Assembly: GCA_002840685.1 (NCBI GenBank)
Contig: PHBU01000018.1
Coordinates: forward strand, 1-64,000
Length of the DNA stretch: 64,000 nt
Source: Chloroflexi bacterium HGW-Chloroflexi-6
GTDB lineage: Bacteria > Chloroflexota > Anaerolineae > Anaerolineales > Villigracilaceae
Reading direction: 5' to 3'
Of this stretch, positions 24,767-36,408 are shown in pieces. Within the stretch, counting starts at the first letter, position 1, and the number at the start of each line of letters is the position of its first letter. The position numbers and the translations under genes are program-made. Below the pieces are notes generated by a model. That model saw only the letters and a program-made list of their open reading frames with translations, had not been told where the DNA came from and did not search any database.

Positions 24767-25330
24767 ATGACCTCCCACCTTCGCCCTGCCCTTGTGCTTT
24801 TTCTCCTGCTGACCGTTCTCACCGGAGCGTTCTACCCGTTGGTTGTGACCGCCATTGCCCAGGCTGTTTTTCCCGACCAGGCCAACGGTTCGTTAATCAT
24901 CGTCGAAGGCCGGACTCTCGGCTCCGGGTTGATTGCCCAACCCTTTGGCGATCCCCGTTACTTTTGGGGACGCCCCTCCGCTGCCGGGTACAACGCTTCA
25001 GCCTCCTCCGGTTCCAACCTGGGAACCAACAACCCGGCGCTGATCGAGGTCGTTCAGGCCCGCATTGACGCGCTCCACGCTGCCGACCCGGACAACACCG
25101 CTCTCATCCCTGTGGATTTGGTCACAGCCTCCGGCTCCGGCCTCGACCCGCACATCAGCGTCGCAGCTGCTCTCTACCAGGTTTCCCGCGTTGCCAGGGT
25201 GCGCGGACTCGATGAAGCTCGGGTCAAAGATCTTGTGACACAATACACCGAAGAGCGTCAGTTTTTTATCCTCGGCCAGCCGCGCGTCAACGTGCTCAAG
25301 CTCAATTTGGCGCTGGATGAATTGTATTAA
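24767..25330 (+). CDS. kdpC: Potassium-transporting ATPase subunit C
   Basis: A 187-residue KdpC, which bridges KdpA and KdpB and assists ATP use. One N-terminal membrane helix ([17 protein letters not shown]) precedes the periplasmic domain. Family words GSxLIG-like [30 protein letters not shown] and [10 protein letters not shown] are all visible. AAAAGG lies before the ATG. It is followed 12 bp later by the KdpD-like membrane gene. Confidence 0.96.
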   Translation: MTSHLRPALVLFLLLTVLTGAFYPLVVTAIAQAVFPDQANGSLIIVEGRTLGSGLIAQPFGDPRYFWGRPSAAGYNASASSGSNLGTNNPALIEVVQARIDALHAADPDNTALIPVDLVTASGSGLDPHISVAAALYQVSRVARVRGLDEARVKDLVTQYTEERQFFILGQPRVNVLKLNLALDELY

Positions 25331-25342
25331 AAAGAAAGGTAT

Positions 25343-26107
25343 ATGATGAAAAAGCTCAGCTTTTTGCATTTATCTCGTTTGGCAAAGGATTCGTTTGCCG
25401 CTGTTCTCTCCGTTGCTGGCACAGCGTTAATCCTCTTCCTGGTGCGCCGGGACGTGGTCGGCGAGGGTGTAATTTCCCTGATATTCCTGATGCCTGTGGT
25501 CTGGGCTGCGTATCACTGGGGGCTGGGGGCAGGGATGAGCGCGGCCCTCTCGGCTGCGCTCATGTTCAACTTCCTTTTCATCCCGCCTTTTTACACCTTT
25601 ACGATTGCCAGGCCGGAAGGCATCCTGATTTTTGTGATTTTTTTTGCGGTTGCAATCATTGTAGTGGAGCGCATCCAGTCCACCCTGTCCAGGGCACAGG
25701 CCAGCGAACGGGAAGCCGTGCTGATGTACGAATTCAGCACTCTGTTGGCCGGCTTACGCTCCCAGGATGCGATCACCCGCAGTGTGGCGCGCTTTATTCG
25801 ACAGCGATTGATGGCAGAACTGGTTGTCGTTGTCATCCAACTTAAAGGCCAGGAAAGGCAAACCAGCGCCCGCGAACCGCAAGATAAAACCATGACGGCC
25901 AAACCCGACTGCTTGCTGCCGATTCTCAATTCATGGGGCTTGGTTGGGGAGATTCAGATCTGGCGCGGCGATGAAATCGCACTTCCTTCAGTGGAGAGCC
26001 GTCTGATGCGTAATATCACTTTGCAAATTGGCCTAGCAATCGAGCGCATACAAATCACAGAGTTCGAGTTCCAGCGCGCCTCCGCACGCGAAAGCACCCA
26101 CAATTAA
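25343..26107 (+). CDS. KdpD-like membrane protein (DUF4118 + GAF-like), no kinase domain
   Basis: A 254-residue protein with four membrane helices (about residues 15-105) carrying the DUF4118 signature of KdpD (VWAAYHWGLGAG, FNFLFIPPFYTFTIARPEG). A coiled segment and GAF-like domain follow (YEFSTLLAGLRSQDAI ...). There is no histidine box or ATPase domain. Its membrane part resembles residues ~400-500 of the full KdpD encoded next, so it may be a partial duplicate that senses K+ or turgor, or that forms mixed dimers with KdpD. It lies 12 bp after kdpC. Confidence 0.8.
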   Translation: MMKKLSFLHLSRLAKDSFAAVLSVAGTALILFLVRRDVVGEGVISLIFLMPVVWAAYHWGLGAGMSAALSAALMFNFLFIPPFYTFTIARPEGILIFVIFFAVAIIVVERIQSTLSRAQASEREAVLMYEFSTLLAGLRSQDAITRSVARFIRQRLMAELVVVVIQLKGQERQTSAREPQDKTMTAKPDCLLPILNSWGLVGEIQIWRGDEIALPSVESRLMRNITLQIGLAIERIQITEFEFQRASARESTHN

Positions 26108-26223
26108 ACAATTTTGCGATCCAATCCTGCGCTACAATAAAGATAACAGGCCCTCTAATTTCTGATATCAGGTAAAACCATTTTTCTTTAAACTCGGCGC
26201 CTGATCCCTGAAGTAGAAAATAC

Positions 26224-28899
26224 ATGCCAAACTCAGCCCCCCGTCCTGACCCTGACCAGCTCCTCGCCCAAGTTCAAAAGGAGGAGATAGCTGCCGCACG
26301 CGGCAAGCTTAAAATATTTCTTGGCTATGCCGCCGGCGTGGGCAAGACTTTTTCAATGCTTGAAGCTGCCCATCAGCGCCGCGGCGAAGGCGTGGATGTG
26401 GTTATTGGTTACATTGAAACTCACAAACGCGCCGAAACCGAAGCCCTGGTCGCCGGGCTGGAGATTGTCCCCCGCAAGCAGATCGAATATCACAATGTAA
26501 CCCTGTCTGAAATGGATGTGGACGCCATTCTCGCCCGCCATCCCAAACTGGTATTGGTGGATGAACTCGCCCATACCAATGCCCCCGGTTCGCGCCACCC
26601 GAAACGCTATCAGGATGTTTATGAACTGCTTGATGCCGGGGTCGATGTGTATACCACCCTCAACATCCAGCACTTGGAAAGCCTTAACGATGTTGTGGCA
26701 CAAATCACGGGGGTCTTGGTGCGCGAGACCATTCCCGACAAGGTTATCGATGAGGCCAGTGAACTCGAACTGATCGACCTGCCGCCTGATGAACTGCTGA
26801 CTCGCCTCACAGATGGAAAGGTTTATCTGCCAGAGCAGGCCGCGCGCGCTATCGATAAATTTTTCCGAAAGGGCAATCTAACCGCCCTGCGCGAGATGAC
26901 TCTGCGCCGCGCAGCAGAAAGAGTCGATGGTCAGATGCGCGCCTATATGCGTTCACTCGCCATCAATCAGGTCTGGGCGGCTGGCGAGCATATTGCAGTC
27001 TGCGTCAGCCCCAGCGGATTGGGAGAGCGCCTTGTTCGCTCCGCCCGCCGCCTGGCGGATGAACTCAACGCCGACTGGATGGCCGTTTACGTTGAGACGC
27101 CAGCTCACCTGGCCTTGCCGCAGAAAAAGCGCGAACAAGTGGCCCGTACCCTGCGCCTGGCTGAAGAACTTGGTGCGCGCGTCAAGGTTATTCCATCGAC
27201 TGGTACGGCTAAATCTGTTGCCAAAACCATTCTGGAGTATGCCCGCAAACACAATGTCACCAAGATTGTGGCTGGCAAACCTATCCGCCCGCGCTGGTTC
27301 GATTTGCTCCGAGGTTCACTGGTGGATGAACTTATTTATCGAAGCGGCGATATTGATATTTACGTGATTACCAGCTCCGAACCAGCCCGCATTCCCGCGG
27401 AAGAGAACCCATTTCATCGGCATAGTTCGTTTAGCCGCTATCTATGGAGCATGGCGCTGGTCATTGCCCTCACTATTTTGGGGCAATTTTGGGGTCGTGA
27501 ATTTTCGCCCACCAATCTTGCCATGCTTTACTTGATCCCGGTTGTGATTGCGGCTGTTTTTTTAGGGCGTGGCCCATCTATCCTGGCTTCTGTTCTTGGG
27601 GTGCTCGCCTTTGATTTCGTTTTTGTTCCCCCGTTTTACACGTTTGCGGTTTCCGATACAGAATATTTCCTGACGTTTATGGTGATGCTCGTGGTCGGGC
27701 TTGTGATAAGCGCCCTGGCTGTCAGGGCGCGGGAACAAGCTGATGCCGCCCAGCGCCGCGAATCTGATACCGCCGCGCTCTATGCGCTTAGCCGGGATTT
27801 CGCCGCTGCGGAAGGTTTGGAATCTGTTATTAAGGCGATCCGAACGCATCTTGCCCCGGAATTTGGGCAAGATGTGGTTGTTTTCCTACCCAAAGGAGAT
27901 TCATTGGTTCTGTACGAGGATTCCAATAACTCCCCTTTGCCTGATTCCCGTGAAACTGAATTGAGTCTGGCCCTGTGGTCATACCGGAATGCACAATCTG
28001 CGGGGTATGGCACCAATACGCTGCCCGCTGCTGATGCGCTCTATTTGCCATTAAAAACATCCCGGCAGATGGTGGGTGTGTTAAGCATTAAACCCATTCA
28101 CGCCGGGCAACAACTGACAACCGAGCAGCGCCGCCTTATGGAAGCATTTGCCAGCCAATCGGCCCAGGCGATCGAGCGCGTTCATTTGGCCGAGCAATCA
28201 CGGCAAATCAAATTGCTGCAATCGACAGAAAAATTACAGAATGCCCTGATTAACTCCATTTCGCATGATCTGCGCACGCCCCTGGTTTCGATCACTGGCG
28301 CGTTGACATCCTTGGATGAGCAAGAGAAAAGCCTGGCTCCCGAAAAGAAGCGCAGTTTAATACGGACTGCCCGGGGAGAAGCCGATCGCTTAAACCGCCT
28401 GGTGAGCAATTTGCTCGATATGACCCGCCTAGAAGCGGGGGCGCTTAACATCAAGCCCAAGCCATCAGACGTTCAGGATGTGATCGGAACATCCATCGGT
28501 CAGTTCGATGCCCGTTTAACGGGGCGCAATGTGCGGGTGGATGTTCCCGCCGCGTTTCCGCTGGTCAGCCTGGATTTTGTTCTCATTGTCCACGTTTTGA
28601 ATAATGTGATTGATAACGCGCTAAAATATTCTCCCGAAGGGTCGCCGCTCGATATTCAGGCGCGGGTAATCGCAAACGAAGCCCACGTCAGTGTGCTTGA
28701 CCGGGGTCTGGGCATCCCTGAAGGCGACATGGAGCGTGTTTTCGACAAGTTTTACCGCGTCCAGCGCCCGGAGCAGGTGACCGGAACCGGTTTGGGCCTG
28801 GCAATTTCTAAAGGGATTTTGGAAGCGCACGGCGGGCGCATTTGGGCCAGGAACCGCGAGGGCGGCGGGACGGTGGTCACAATTGCCCTGCCGATATAG
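26224..28899 (+). CDS. kdpD: Osmosensitive K+ channel sensor histidine kinase
   Basis: An 891-residue full-length KdpD. Domains in order: N-terminal KdpD domain with Walker-A-like GYAAGVGKT and VDELAHTN (about residues 25-235); universal-stress-protein-like domain (~250-375); four membrane helices/DUF4118 (~395-500); GAF (~520-650); HisKA with SISHDLRTP (~675); and HATPase (NALKY, DRGLGIP, GTGLGL). It phosphorylates KdpE when K+ is scarce. The gap of 116 bp from the previous gene allows a separate promoter. Confidence 0.97.
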   Translation: MPNSAPRPDPDQLLAQVQKEEIAAARGKLKIFLGYAAGVGKTFSMLEAAHQRRGEGVDVVIGYIETHKRAETEALVAGLEIVPRKQIEYHNVTLSEMDVDAILARHPKLVLVDELAHTNAPGSRHPKRYQDVYELLDAGVDVYTTLNIQHLESLNDVVAQITGVLVRETIPDKVIDEASELELIDLPPDELLTRLTDGKVYLPEQAARAIDKFFRKGNLTALREMTLRRAAERVDGQMRAYMRSLAINQVWAAGEHIAVCVSPSGLGERLVRSARRLADELNADWMAVYVETPAHLALPQKKREQVARTLRLAEELGARVKVIPSTGTAKSVAKTILEYARKHNVTKIVAGKPIRPRWFDLLRGSLVDELIYRSGDIDIYVITSSEPARIPAEENPFHRHSSFSRYLWSMALVIALTILGQFWGREFSPTNLAMLYLIPVVIAAVFLGRGPSILASVLGVLAFDFVFVPPFYTFAVSDTEYFLTFMVMLVVGLVISALAVRAREQADAAQRRESDTAALYALSRDFAAAEGLESVIKAIRTHLAPEFGQDVVVFLPKGDSLVLYEDSNNSPLPDSRETELSLALWSYRNAQSAGYGTNTLPAADALYLPLKTSRQMVGVLSIKPIHAGQQLTTEQRRLMEAFASQSAQAIERVHLAEQSRQIKLLQSTEKLQNALINSISHDLRTPLVSITGALTSLDEQEKSLAPEKKRSLIRTARGEADRLNRLVSNLLDMTRLEAGALNIKPKPSDVQDVIGTSIGQFDARLTGRNVRVDVPAAFPLVSLDFVLIVHVLNNVIDNALKYSPEGSPLDIQARVIANEAHVSVLDRGLGIPEGDMERVFDKFYRVQRPEQVTGTGLGLAISKGILEAHGGRIWARNREGGGTVVTIALPI

Positions 28900-28906
28900 G
28901 TGAGCC

Positions 28907-29593
28907 ATGACTGAAAATTTCCCCCGCATTCTGATTGTGGATGATGAACATCCCATTCGGCGATTCTTGAGCGATTCGTTGGATGAGCAATATACAATTG
29001 TTGAAGTTGCCAACGGGAAAGATGCCATCCGTGCTGCCGCTGCCGAACGTCCCGATCTAATTATCCTCGACCTGGGGCTGCCCGATATGGATGGCGTCGA
29101 GGTGACCCGCCGCCTGCGCGAGTGGTCTCAGACGCCCATCATTATTGTGTCGGTACGCGAGCAAGAAAATGACAAAATTGCCGCGCTTGATGCCGGGGCC
29201 GATGACTACCTGACCAAACCGTTTGGCATTGGCGAGCTTTTGGCGCGCATTCGTACTGTGTTGCGCAGAGTAACCAAGGATGATACCGAGCCGGTTTTTA
29301 TCAGCGGGGATTTGACGATGGATTTTACGCTGCGCACCGTTGCCGTGGGCGGGCAACCGATCACGCTTACACCCACCGAATACGATTTGCTCAAAACATT
29401 TATAAAGCACGCTGGCAAGGTGCTCACCCACCGGCAGTTGCTACGCATGGCCTGGGGCAATAGTTATGAAAATGAAATCCACATTTTGCAGGTCAATATC
29501 AGCAATCTGCGGCGTAAAATCGAGCCAGACCCTTCCCGCCCGACTCACATCATCACTGAACCAGGGGTGGGGTATCGGTTTCGGATGGAGTAG
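28907..29593 (+). CDS. kdpE: Kdp operon response regulator, OmpR family
   Basis: A 228-residue response regulator. The receiver has VDDEHPI, the phosphoacceptor in LILDLGLPD and the conserved Lys in YLTKPFG. The C-terminal winged helix has LTPTEYDLLKTF ... HRQLLRMAWG ... VNISNLRRKIE ... GVGYRF. It starts 7 bp after kdpD and is surely its partner. The direct repeats at 20504-20546 upstream of the operon are its likely binding site. Confidence 0.96.
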   Translation: MTENFPRILIVDDEHPIRRFLSDSLDEQYTIVEVANGKDAIRAAAAERPDLIILDLGLPDMDGVEVTRRLREWSQTPIIIVSVREQENDKIAALDAGADDYLTKPFGIGELLARIRTVLRRVTKDDTEPVFISGDLTMDFTLRTVAVGGQPITLTPTEYDLLKTFIKHAGKVLTHRQLLRMAWGNSYENEIHILQVNISNLRRKIEPDPSRPTHIITEPGVGYRFRME

Positions 29594-29604
29594 GAAAACC
29601 GGAG

Positions 29605-29770
29605 CACCCTCTCAAGAATCCAATACAATATTGAGACGTATTCCCGTGCCCGCAGGGTGCCTTACCGTTGGGGCACAAGAGAACCGCCGTAACAGGCGGT
29701 TTTTGGTTTAAAGCTCTCTTATCTTGTCGATGGAAGCAAGGCTCAAACTGAAGTTCGAAATCCCGGGGGA
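29605..29770 (+). repeat. Dispersed structured repeat, copy C
   Basis: CTCTCAAGAATCCAATAC, ACGTATTCCCGT, CACAAGA-AACCGCC and GGCGGTTTTTGGTTTAAAGC match copies A and B. A 24-bp extra piece (CCCGCAGGGTGCC...) lies between. The downstream end again contains a T-loop-like GTTCGAAATCCCGGG. The ACCGCC/GGCGGT hairpin plus TTTTT may terminate the kdp transcript. Confidence 0.75.
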
Positions 29771-29789
29771 TATAGAAATCACCCCTTTT

Positions 29790-29845
29790 GTATATGTTGC
29801 TTATTTAAATAACAACATATACTTATAGATAATTATTATTGATAA
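29790..29845. promoter_or_regulatory. PerR/Fur-type operator region
   Basis: GTATATGTTG (29790-29799) and CAACATATAC (29813-29822) flank the palindrome TTATTTAAATAA, making a near-perfect 33-bp dyad. Just downstream, AGATAATTATTATTG (29826-29840) matches the Bacillus PerR box at 11 of 15 positions. It lies immediately before the perR-like gene, so autoregulation and control of katG are likely. Confidence 0.6.
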
Positions 29846-29863
29846 GGCTGACGCGCAAAAACC

Positions 29864-30301
29864 ATGTCTCACCCAGAAGCTCGATTCAACGAAATACTCT
29901 CCTTGCTCAAAGGACGCGATTTCCGGCTGACGCCTCAGCGGGTGGAGTTGGTGCGCCTGATCGCTGTCAGCGAGGGGCATCCCAGCGCGGCGCAGCTATA
30001 CGCCAAAATCAAGGAAAAATTCCCCACCATGAGCCATGCCACCGTCTATAAGACCCTGGCCTTGCTCAAGGAAATGAACCAGGTGATGGAAATTGATCTG
30101 CGCGATGACAGCCGTTACGACGGCAACCGGCCAGACCCGCACCCGCATTTGATTTGCACCAAGTGCAACCAGATTGTGGACGGGGATATGGAGATTAATG
30201 CTGAACTGCTCAAGAAGCTGGAAGATGCTTCCGGGTATCAGATTATTCGGCCACAGATCACGTTTTATGGTCTGTGCCCGGATTGCAAGCAAAGCGCATG
30301 A
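29864..30301 (+). CDS. perR: Fur-family regulator, PerR-like
   Basis: A 145-residue metal-dependent repressor. The N-terminal winged helix (RLTPQRVELVRLIA ... SHATVYKTLALLKE) is followed by the metal-binding segment DSRYDGNRPDPHPHLIC. Two CxxC pairs (CTKC, CPDC) bind structural zinc. The D...H-H spacing before CTKC is as in PerR. Transcription runs on into katG 33 bp later, which strongly suggests peroxide sensing. No strong ribosome site is seen. Fur or Zur function is less likely given the katG neighbour. Confidence 0.88.
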   Translation: MSHPEARFNEILSLLKGRDFRLTPQRVELVRLIAVSEGHPSAAQLYAKIKEKFPTMSHATVYKTLALLKEMNQVMEIDLRDDSRYDGNRPDPHPHLICTKCNQIVDGDMEINAELLKKLEDASGYQIIRPQITFYGLCPDCKQSA

Positions 30302-32602
<2,301 letters not shown>

Positions 32603-32642
32603 TCGCGGTCTAAAAGTACGGTCAAATCGATCGTTGATACTG

Positions 32643-32672
32643 AAAACCGCGCCAATTTGGCGCGGTTTTTCT
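32643..32672. terminator. Terminator after katG
   Basis: AAAACCGCGCC pairs with GGCGCGGTTTT around AATTT and is followed by TC/T-rich sequence. The A run on the left makes it usable from the minus strand too, where the gene ending at 32788 arrives. Confidence 0.9.
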
Positions 32673-32787
32673 ATGAAAAGAACGGGTTTTGAGCTATTGC
32701 CAACTCGAGATGCCGGCTCTCAGAAAAGTCCCTTGGGGGCTTCTGTTTTCTCTTGGTTATATTTGGCTGAATGGATCTGTCTGGCGA

Positions 32788-33918
32788 TTAATTTGCCGGG
32801 TTTTGCCCGGTTGCGCTTTGTGTTTCATCCATTTGACTTCGATTCCATTGCCAGGGCCAGGCCGCCGGGATGATTGCTGCGCAGGCGATCAGCATCGCCG
32901 CAACAACCAGTACTCCGCTGAGAATCATGCTAGGCGGGAAGAGTGTCCCGATCGCTGCGAAGAACAAGGCCGCAAGGAAAATTACTGCTGCGATAGCCAG
33001 TATCGTCCCTGCCAGTTTCCAGCCTTTTTTCTGCGAAGCCAGGCGCATTCCGCCAATGGTCCCACTCTGGCCATTGAGATATAGCGTGTGTGGTTTGCCA
33101 TCGTCATCGGTGTACCATGTAACGTAAAGCGGCAGAAGTTGCTGCGTCCAGTGCAGGGATTCGTAATCGGCGCGCAGCCGAAAGTTACGAATGTGCTGTG
33201 CCCCGGAGGCTTGCTGGCATTCAGCGGCGGCGGCTTCATCCAGTTGGCCTTGGGCAAGCGGCCAGGCGCTTTCGGGCGGCAGGTCGGGAACGCGCAGCAG
33301 CGCGCCTTTAACCTGTTCCGGCTGATAAGCTTGCGCGGGGCTGCGTTGATATGGCCCGGTCAGTTTGAGCAGGCGTTTTTGTTCGCTGATGGCCGGGGCC
33401 GCCACGTTATCGTAATGACGCCGAATCTGTCCGGCGCGCGGCTCCCAGCGGATGCGTTGCTCAACCACCTCGCGGGTTTTCCAGCCAGTGTCGCCATACG
33501 ATTCCTGCGAACTTTTGACCTGATAATCGAAACCGGCTTCGGCCTGCCAGTTGCCCACCACCTCGCCATCCACCAGCCACATTGGCCAGTAGATCGTTGC
33601 GGCGCGCTGGAGCAGTTTCTCGGCGTTAAAATCTTCAGAGCGCAACCAGACTTCGTTAACGAATTTCTCCAGGCCGGGACGCAAATCGCTGAGTTTGTAC
33701 CTGAACGGCGTCAGCAGTTCAGGCGCTTCGGGGCGCAGCAGGGCTGGCTGCGCCAGGAGTTTGCCGCCCGCGCAGTTCGGGCAAGTTTGCCCGAGACGGG
33801 CAGCTTCAACAAGGTAAACATGGCGGCAGGCCGGGCAGCCAGCCGGTTCAAGCGATGTGCCCCACAGCGAGGCCGCTTCTTCAATCACCTGGGATTTTGG
33901 CAGGGTGGGGGTACTCAT
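32788..33918 (-). CDS. Zinc-ribbon membrane protein (second of a pair)
   Basis: From the ATG at 33918 (GGAGGC upstream) the protein has 376 residues. An N-terminal zinc ribbon (CPACRH ... CPNCAGG) precedes a ~250-residue soluble domain rich in Trp/Tyr (YWPMWLVDGEVVG, LLPLYVTWY) and two C-terminal membrane helices followed by a polar tail. The ATG overlaps the stop of the preceding gene (TGATG), so translation is coupled. The two products share layout and words such as LPxYV and LNGQ(S/T)G, so they are paralogues that may form one complex. Function unknown. Confidence 0.8.
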   Translation of the reverse strand: MSTPTLPKSQVIEEAASLWGTSLEPAGCPACRHVYLVEAARLGQTCPNCAGGKLLAQPALLRPEAPELLTPFRYKLSDLRPGLEKFVNEVWLRSEDFNAEKLLQRAATIYWPMWLVDGEVVGNWQAEAGFDYQVKSSQESYGDTGWKTREVVEQRIRWEPRAGQIRRHYDNVAAPAISEQKRLLKLTGPYQRSPAQAYQPEQVKGALLRVPDLPPESAWPLAQGQLDEAAAAECQQASGAQHIRNFRLRADYESLHWTQQLLPLYVTWYTDDDGKPHTLYLNGQSGTIGGMRLASQKKGWKLAGTILAIAAVIFLAALFFAAIGTLFPPSMILSGVLVVAAMLIACAAIIPAAWPWQWNRSQMDETQSATGQNPAN

Positions 33919-35210
33919 CAGACAGCCTCCGAAGCAACTGCTTTTTGATAGAGGAAGAAAGCGCCCGCCAGCCCGGCGATAAAGAAAATGAGACCGATGA
34001 TGAGTGGCACAAGCCCGATCCCGCCCGCCAGCAAAAGCGGCAGGCCCAGCAATCCCAGGCACAGACCAGGGGAAAGCATGGCCGCCACTGCCAGCCAGAT
34101 TTTCCACCAGGCCACCGGCTTTTGCCCGGCAATTGCTCCGGTTTGCCCATTCAACATAACCTGGTAAACCTTGTTTTCAAACTTATAAGCGGCCACATAT
34201 ACCGGCAAAAGGATATAGCGCCAGGTTTCTTCGTTAAAATCGGCGGTCATGCTGAAGTTGCGGACATGCAGGGAACCAATATTACTGTGACATGCGCTTT
34301 TGGCGCGCTCGCGCATGTCGGCTTTGGCCTGCTCCCAGGCTTTTGGCAGGGTTTGGTCGTAGGCCTGAGCCTGCCAGCCGGCCAGGAAATCGGGCGCATA
34401 GCTAACCAGGTCTTTCAGCTGAAAGGGTTCGACCCGCTTGATCAGAACCTGGCTGACGCGCGAACTGCCGCAGAGCAGCAGATCAGCCACATCGATTTTG
34501 ACCCGGCCATTTTCCCAGCCCCAATCAATCACGGTGCGCGTTTTCCAGCTTTTGTCGTTATGGTCATAATAGCTTTCCTGGCGTTCATGGCCAACTTCTG
34601 CTTTCCAACCTGAGGCTATTTGGGCGCTAAAGGTCCAGAATGGCAGGTAAATACCGGCAAAGTGATCCACGATGGCGGATGCGCCGAGCTCGTCGGGGTG
34701 ATACCAGCCCTGGCCCAACCAGCTTTGCGCCAGCGCGCGAGTGGCCTGGGGCTGGATTTTAAAAGGGATCAGGAAGCGCGGGCGCAATTGATCATCGGAG
34801 GCCTCGCGCACATTGACCCGGTTGGATGCGCAGAAAGGGCAGGTGGCGGTCAGGGCATTTTCGGGGATCGCCATATCCGCGCCGCAGGAATTGCAGTGGA
34901 TTTCCTTGCGCGTCACACCCCAGCCTGTTTCGGCCTTGCTGAGTGTTTCAAGCGTAAATTCCATCACTTGGGCCTGCAACCCGACAGTTTGTGCGATGGG
35001 TGCGGTTGTATACCCGCAGTGCTCGCAGGCCACGCCCCCGGCGGCTACATCAAACTTGGTGGAAGCGCCACACTGCGGACATTTGAAGATCTGCGGCGCA
35101 TCGGTTTGGGTGGTTTTAGGGCGAGGCGCAAACACAGAAATGCCCGGCAGCGCTGATTCGAGCGGCGCAAAATCGGGTGGGGGCTGCCAGATGGGTAAAG
35201 TATCGTTCAT
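33918..35210 (-). CDS. Zinc-ribbon membrane protein (first of a pair)
   Basis: A 430-residue protein with two N-terminal zinc ribbons (CPQCGAS...CEHCGY and CNSCGA...CPFCAS), a central ~200-residue domain (FLIPFKIQP, GIYLPFWTFSAQ, YILLPVYVAAYKFENK, MLNGQTGAIAG) and two C-terminal membrane helices. Annotation pipelines often label such proteins as primosome/helicase-like on account of the zinc ribbons, but no helicase motif is present. It is translationally coupled to its downstream paralogue. I infer a membrane-associated complex of unknown role. Confidence 0.82.
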   Translation of the reverse strand: MNDTLPIWQPPPDFAPLESALPGISVFAPRPKTTQTDAPQIFKCPQCGASTKFDVAAGGVACEHCGYTTAPIAQTVGLQAQVMEFTLETLSKAETGWGVTRKEIHCNSCGADMAIPENALTATCPFCASNRVNVREASDDQLRPRFLIPFKIQPQATRALAQSWLGQGWYHPDELGASAIVDHFAGIYLPFWTFSAQIASGWKAEVGHERQESYYDHNDKSWKTRTVIDWGWENGRVKIDVADLLLCGSSRVSQVLIKRVEPFQLKDLVSYAPDFLAGWQAQAYDQTLPKAWEQAKADMRERAKSACHSNIGSLHVRNFSMTADFNEETWRYILLPVYVAAYKFENKVYQVMLNGQTGAIAGQKPVAWWKIWLAVAAMLSPGLCLGLLGLPLLLAGGIGLVPLIIGLIFFIAGLAGAFFLYQKAVASEAV

Positions 35211-35463
35211 GCTGTTGAACTCTCTCTTTTTTAGTTACAGATTGAATGCCATAATTGCGTAATTATACGAGGAGATTGCTCTGCAGGTTGTACTGGCCAG
35301 GGGCAGAAAATACGTTTCTGTGCTATCCTGAATACTGAAATATTAAACCATGCCTGACTGTAAACCAAGCATCCTAGCCTTTTTTCCAGGTTAAGACCGA
35401 TCGTTCAGGTGATGCACAAAACATCCCTGGCTAGTATCCTTTGCTATAACAAAGGAGCAAAAA

Positions 35464-36396
35464 ATGACTATTTCAATGGAAGAACTCTCGAATAATTTTG
35501 CTGGCGCAACTGAGAAAGCTGCGCTCTCGACCGTACTTGTTAATGCCCGCAGGCGGATGCCCGCCAGCGGGATCGCTTTCGCTGCAGACCTGGTGCTGAC
35601 AGCAAACCATATTGTTGAATCCGACGATAACCTGCAGGTGATACTGCCGGATGGCAGTTCAGTTGTAGCCAGCCTGGCCGGGCGTGACCCTGGTTCAGAC
35701 CTGGCAGTTTTGAAACTTGAGAAGGCGCTGGCTACCCCGGCTGAAACATCCACCCAGGCGCGCGTGGGACAACTGGCCCTGGCGCTTGGCCGCCCCTCTA
35801 CCAGTGGAATCGAGGCCAGCCTGGGCGTTATCAGCGCGATCAGCGGACCGACCCGTACCTCGCTTGGCCTGCTCGACCGTTTTTTCAGGATCGACGCCAC
35901 GCCTTATCCGGGCTTTTCAGGCGGACCGTTGGTTGACGCTGTGGGCAGGGTGTTGGGCATCAATACTTCCGGTTTTGGGCCGGGTATGTTTATCAGCATT
36001 CCGGCAGATATTGCCTGGAAAACCGCCGATGAACTGGCCAGGCACGGCAGTATCAAGCGCGGCTATCTTGGCGTGCGCAGCCAGGCGGTTGAACTCCCTG
36101 CTGCGGCACAGCAGGCCCTTCAACGCCAACAGGCCAGCGGACTGCTCTTGGTCGGCATTGATGTCGATACCCCTGCGGGCCGGTCTGAGCTGATGGTTGG
36201 CGATATCCTGGTCGGTGTGGCAGGTCACCCGATCGCTGATCACGACGCGCTGTTTGTTGCCCTGTCGGGAGATGTGGTCGGCCGGTCCACCCCGGTTGAC
36301 GTGCTGCGCGGCGGACAGCCCATTTCAATCGCGGTGACTATCGAAGCCCGGCCGGCCGAACGCAGGCATGGTCATGGGCATGGCCATCAGCGCTAA
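35464..36396 (+). CDS. HtrA/DegP-like serine protease without signal peptide
   Basis: A 310-residue trypsin-fold protease plus one PDZ domain. The catalytic triad is His in LTANHIVE, Asp in GSDLAVLKL and Ser in PGFSGGPL (the usual GNSGGPL has Phe for Asn). The PDZ domain is at about residues 195-295. No signal peptide or membrane anchor is seen, so it should act in the cytoplasm, unlike typical HtrA. The tail HGHGHGH could bind metal. AAAGGAG precedes the ATG. It is followed 12 bp later by a degenerate response regulator, implying a shared job. Confidence 0.88.
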   Translation: MTISMEELSNNFAGATEKAALSTVLVNARRRMPASGIAFAADLVLTANHIVESDDNLQVILPDGSSVVASLAGRDPGSDLAVLKLEKALATPAETSTQARVGQLALALGRPSTSGIEASLGVISAISGPTRTSLGLLDRFFRIDATPYPGFSGGPLVDAVGRVLGINTSGFGPGMFISIPADIAWKTADELARHGSIKRGYLGVRSQAVELPAAAQQALQRQQASGLLLVGIDVDTPAGRSELMVGDILVGVAGHPIADHDALFVALSGDVVGRSTPVDVLRGGQPISIAVTIEARPAERRHGHGHGHQR

Positions 36397-36408
36397 AGGA
36401 ATCGATTT

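Noticed and set aside
32788-35210. Primosomal helicase PriA (suggested by zinc ribbons)
   Set aside because: No Walker A or helicase motif occurs; both proteins end in membrane helices.
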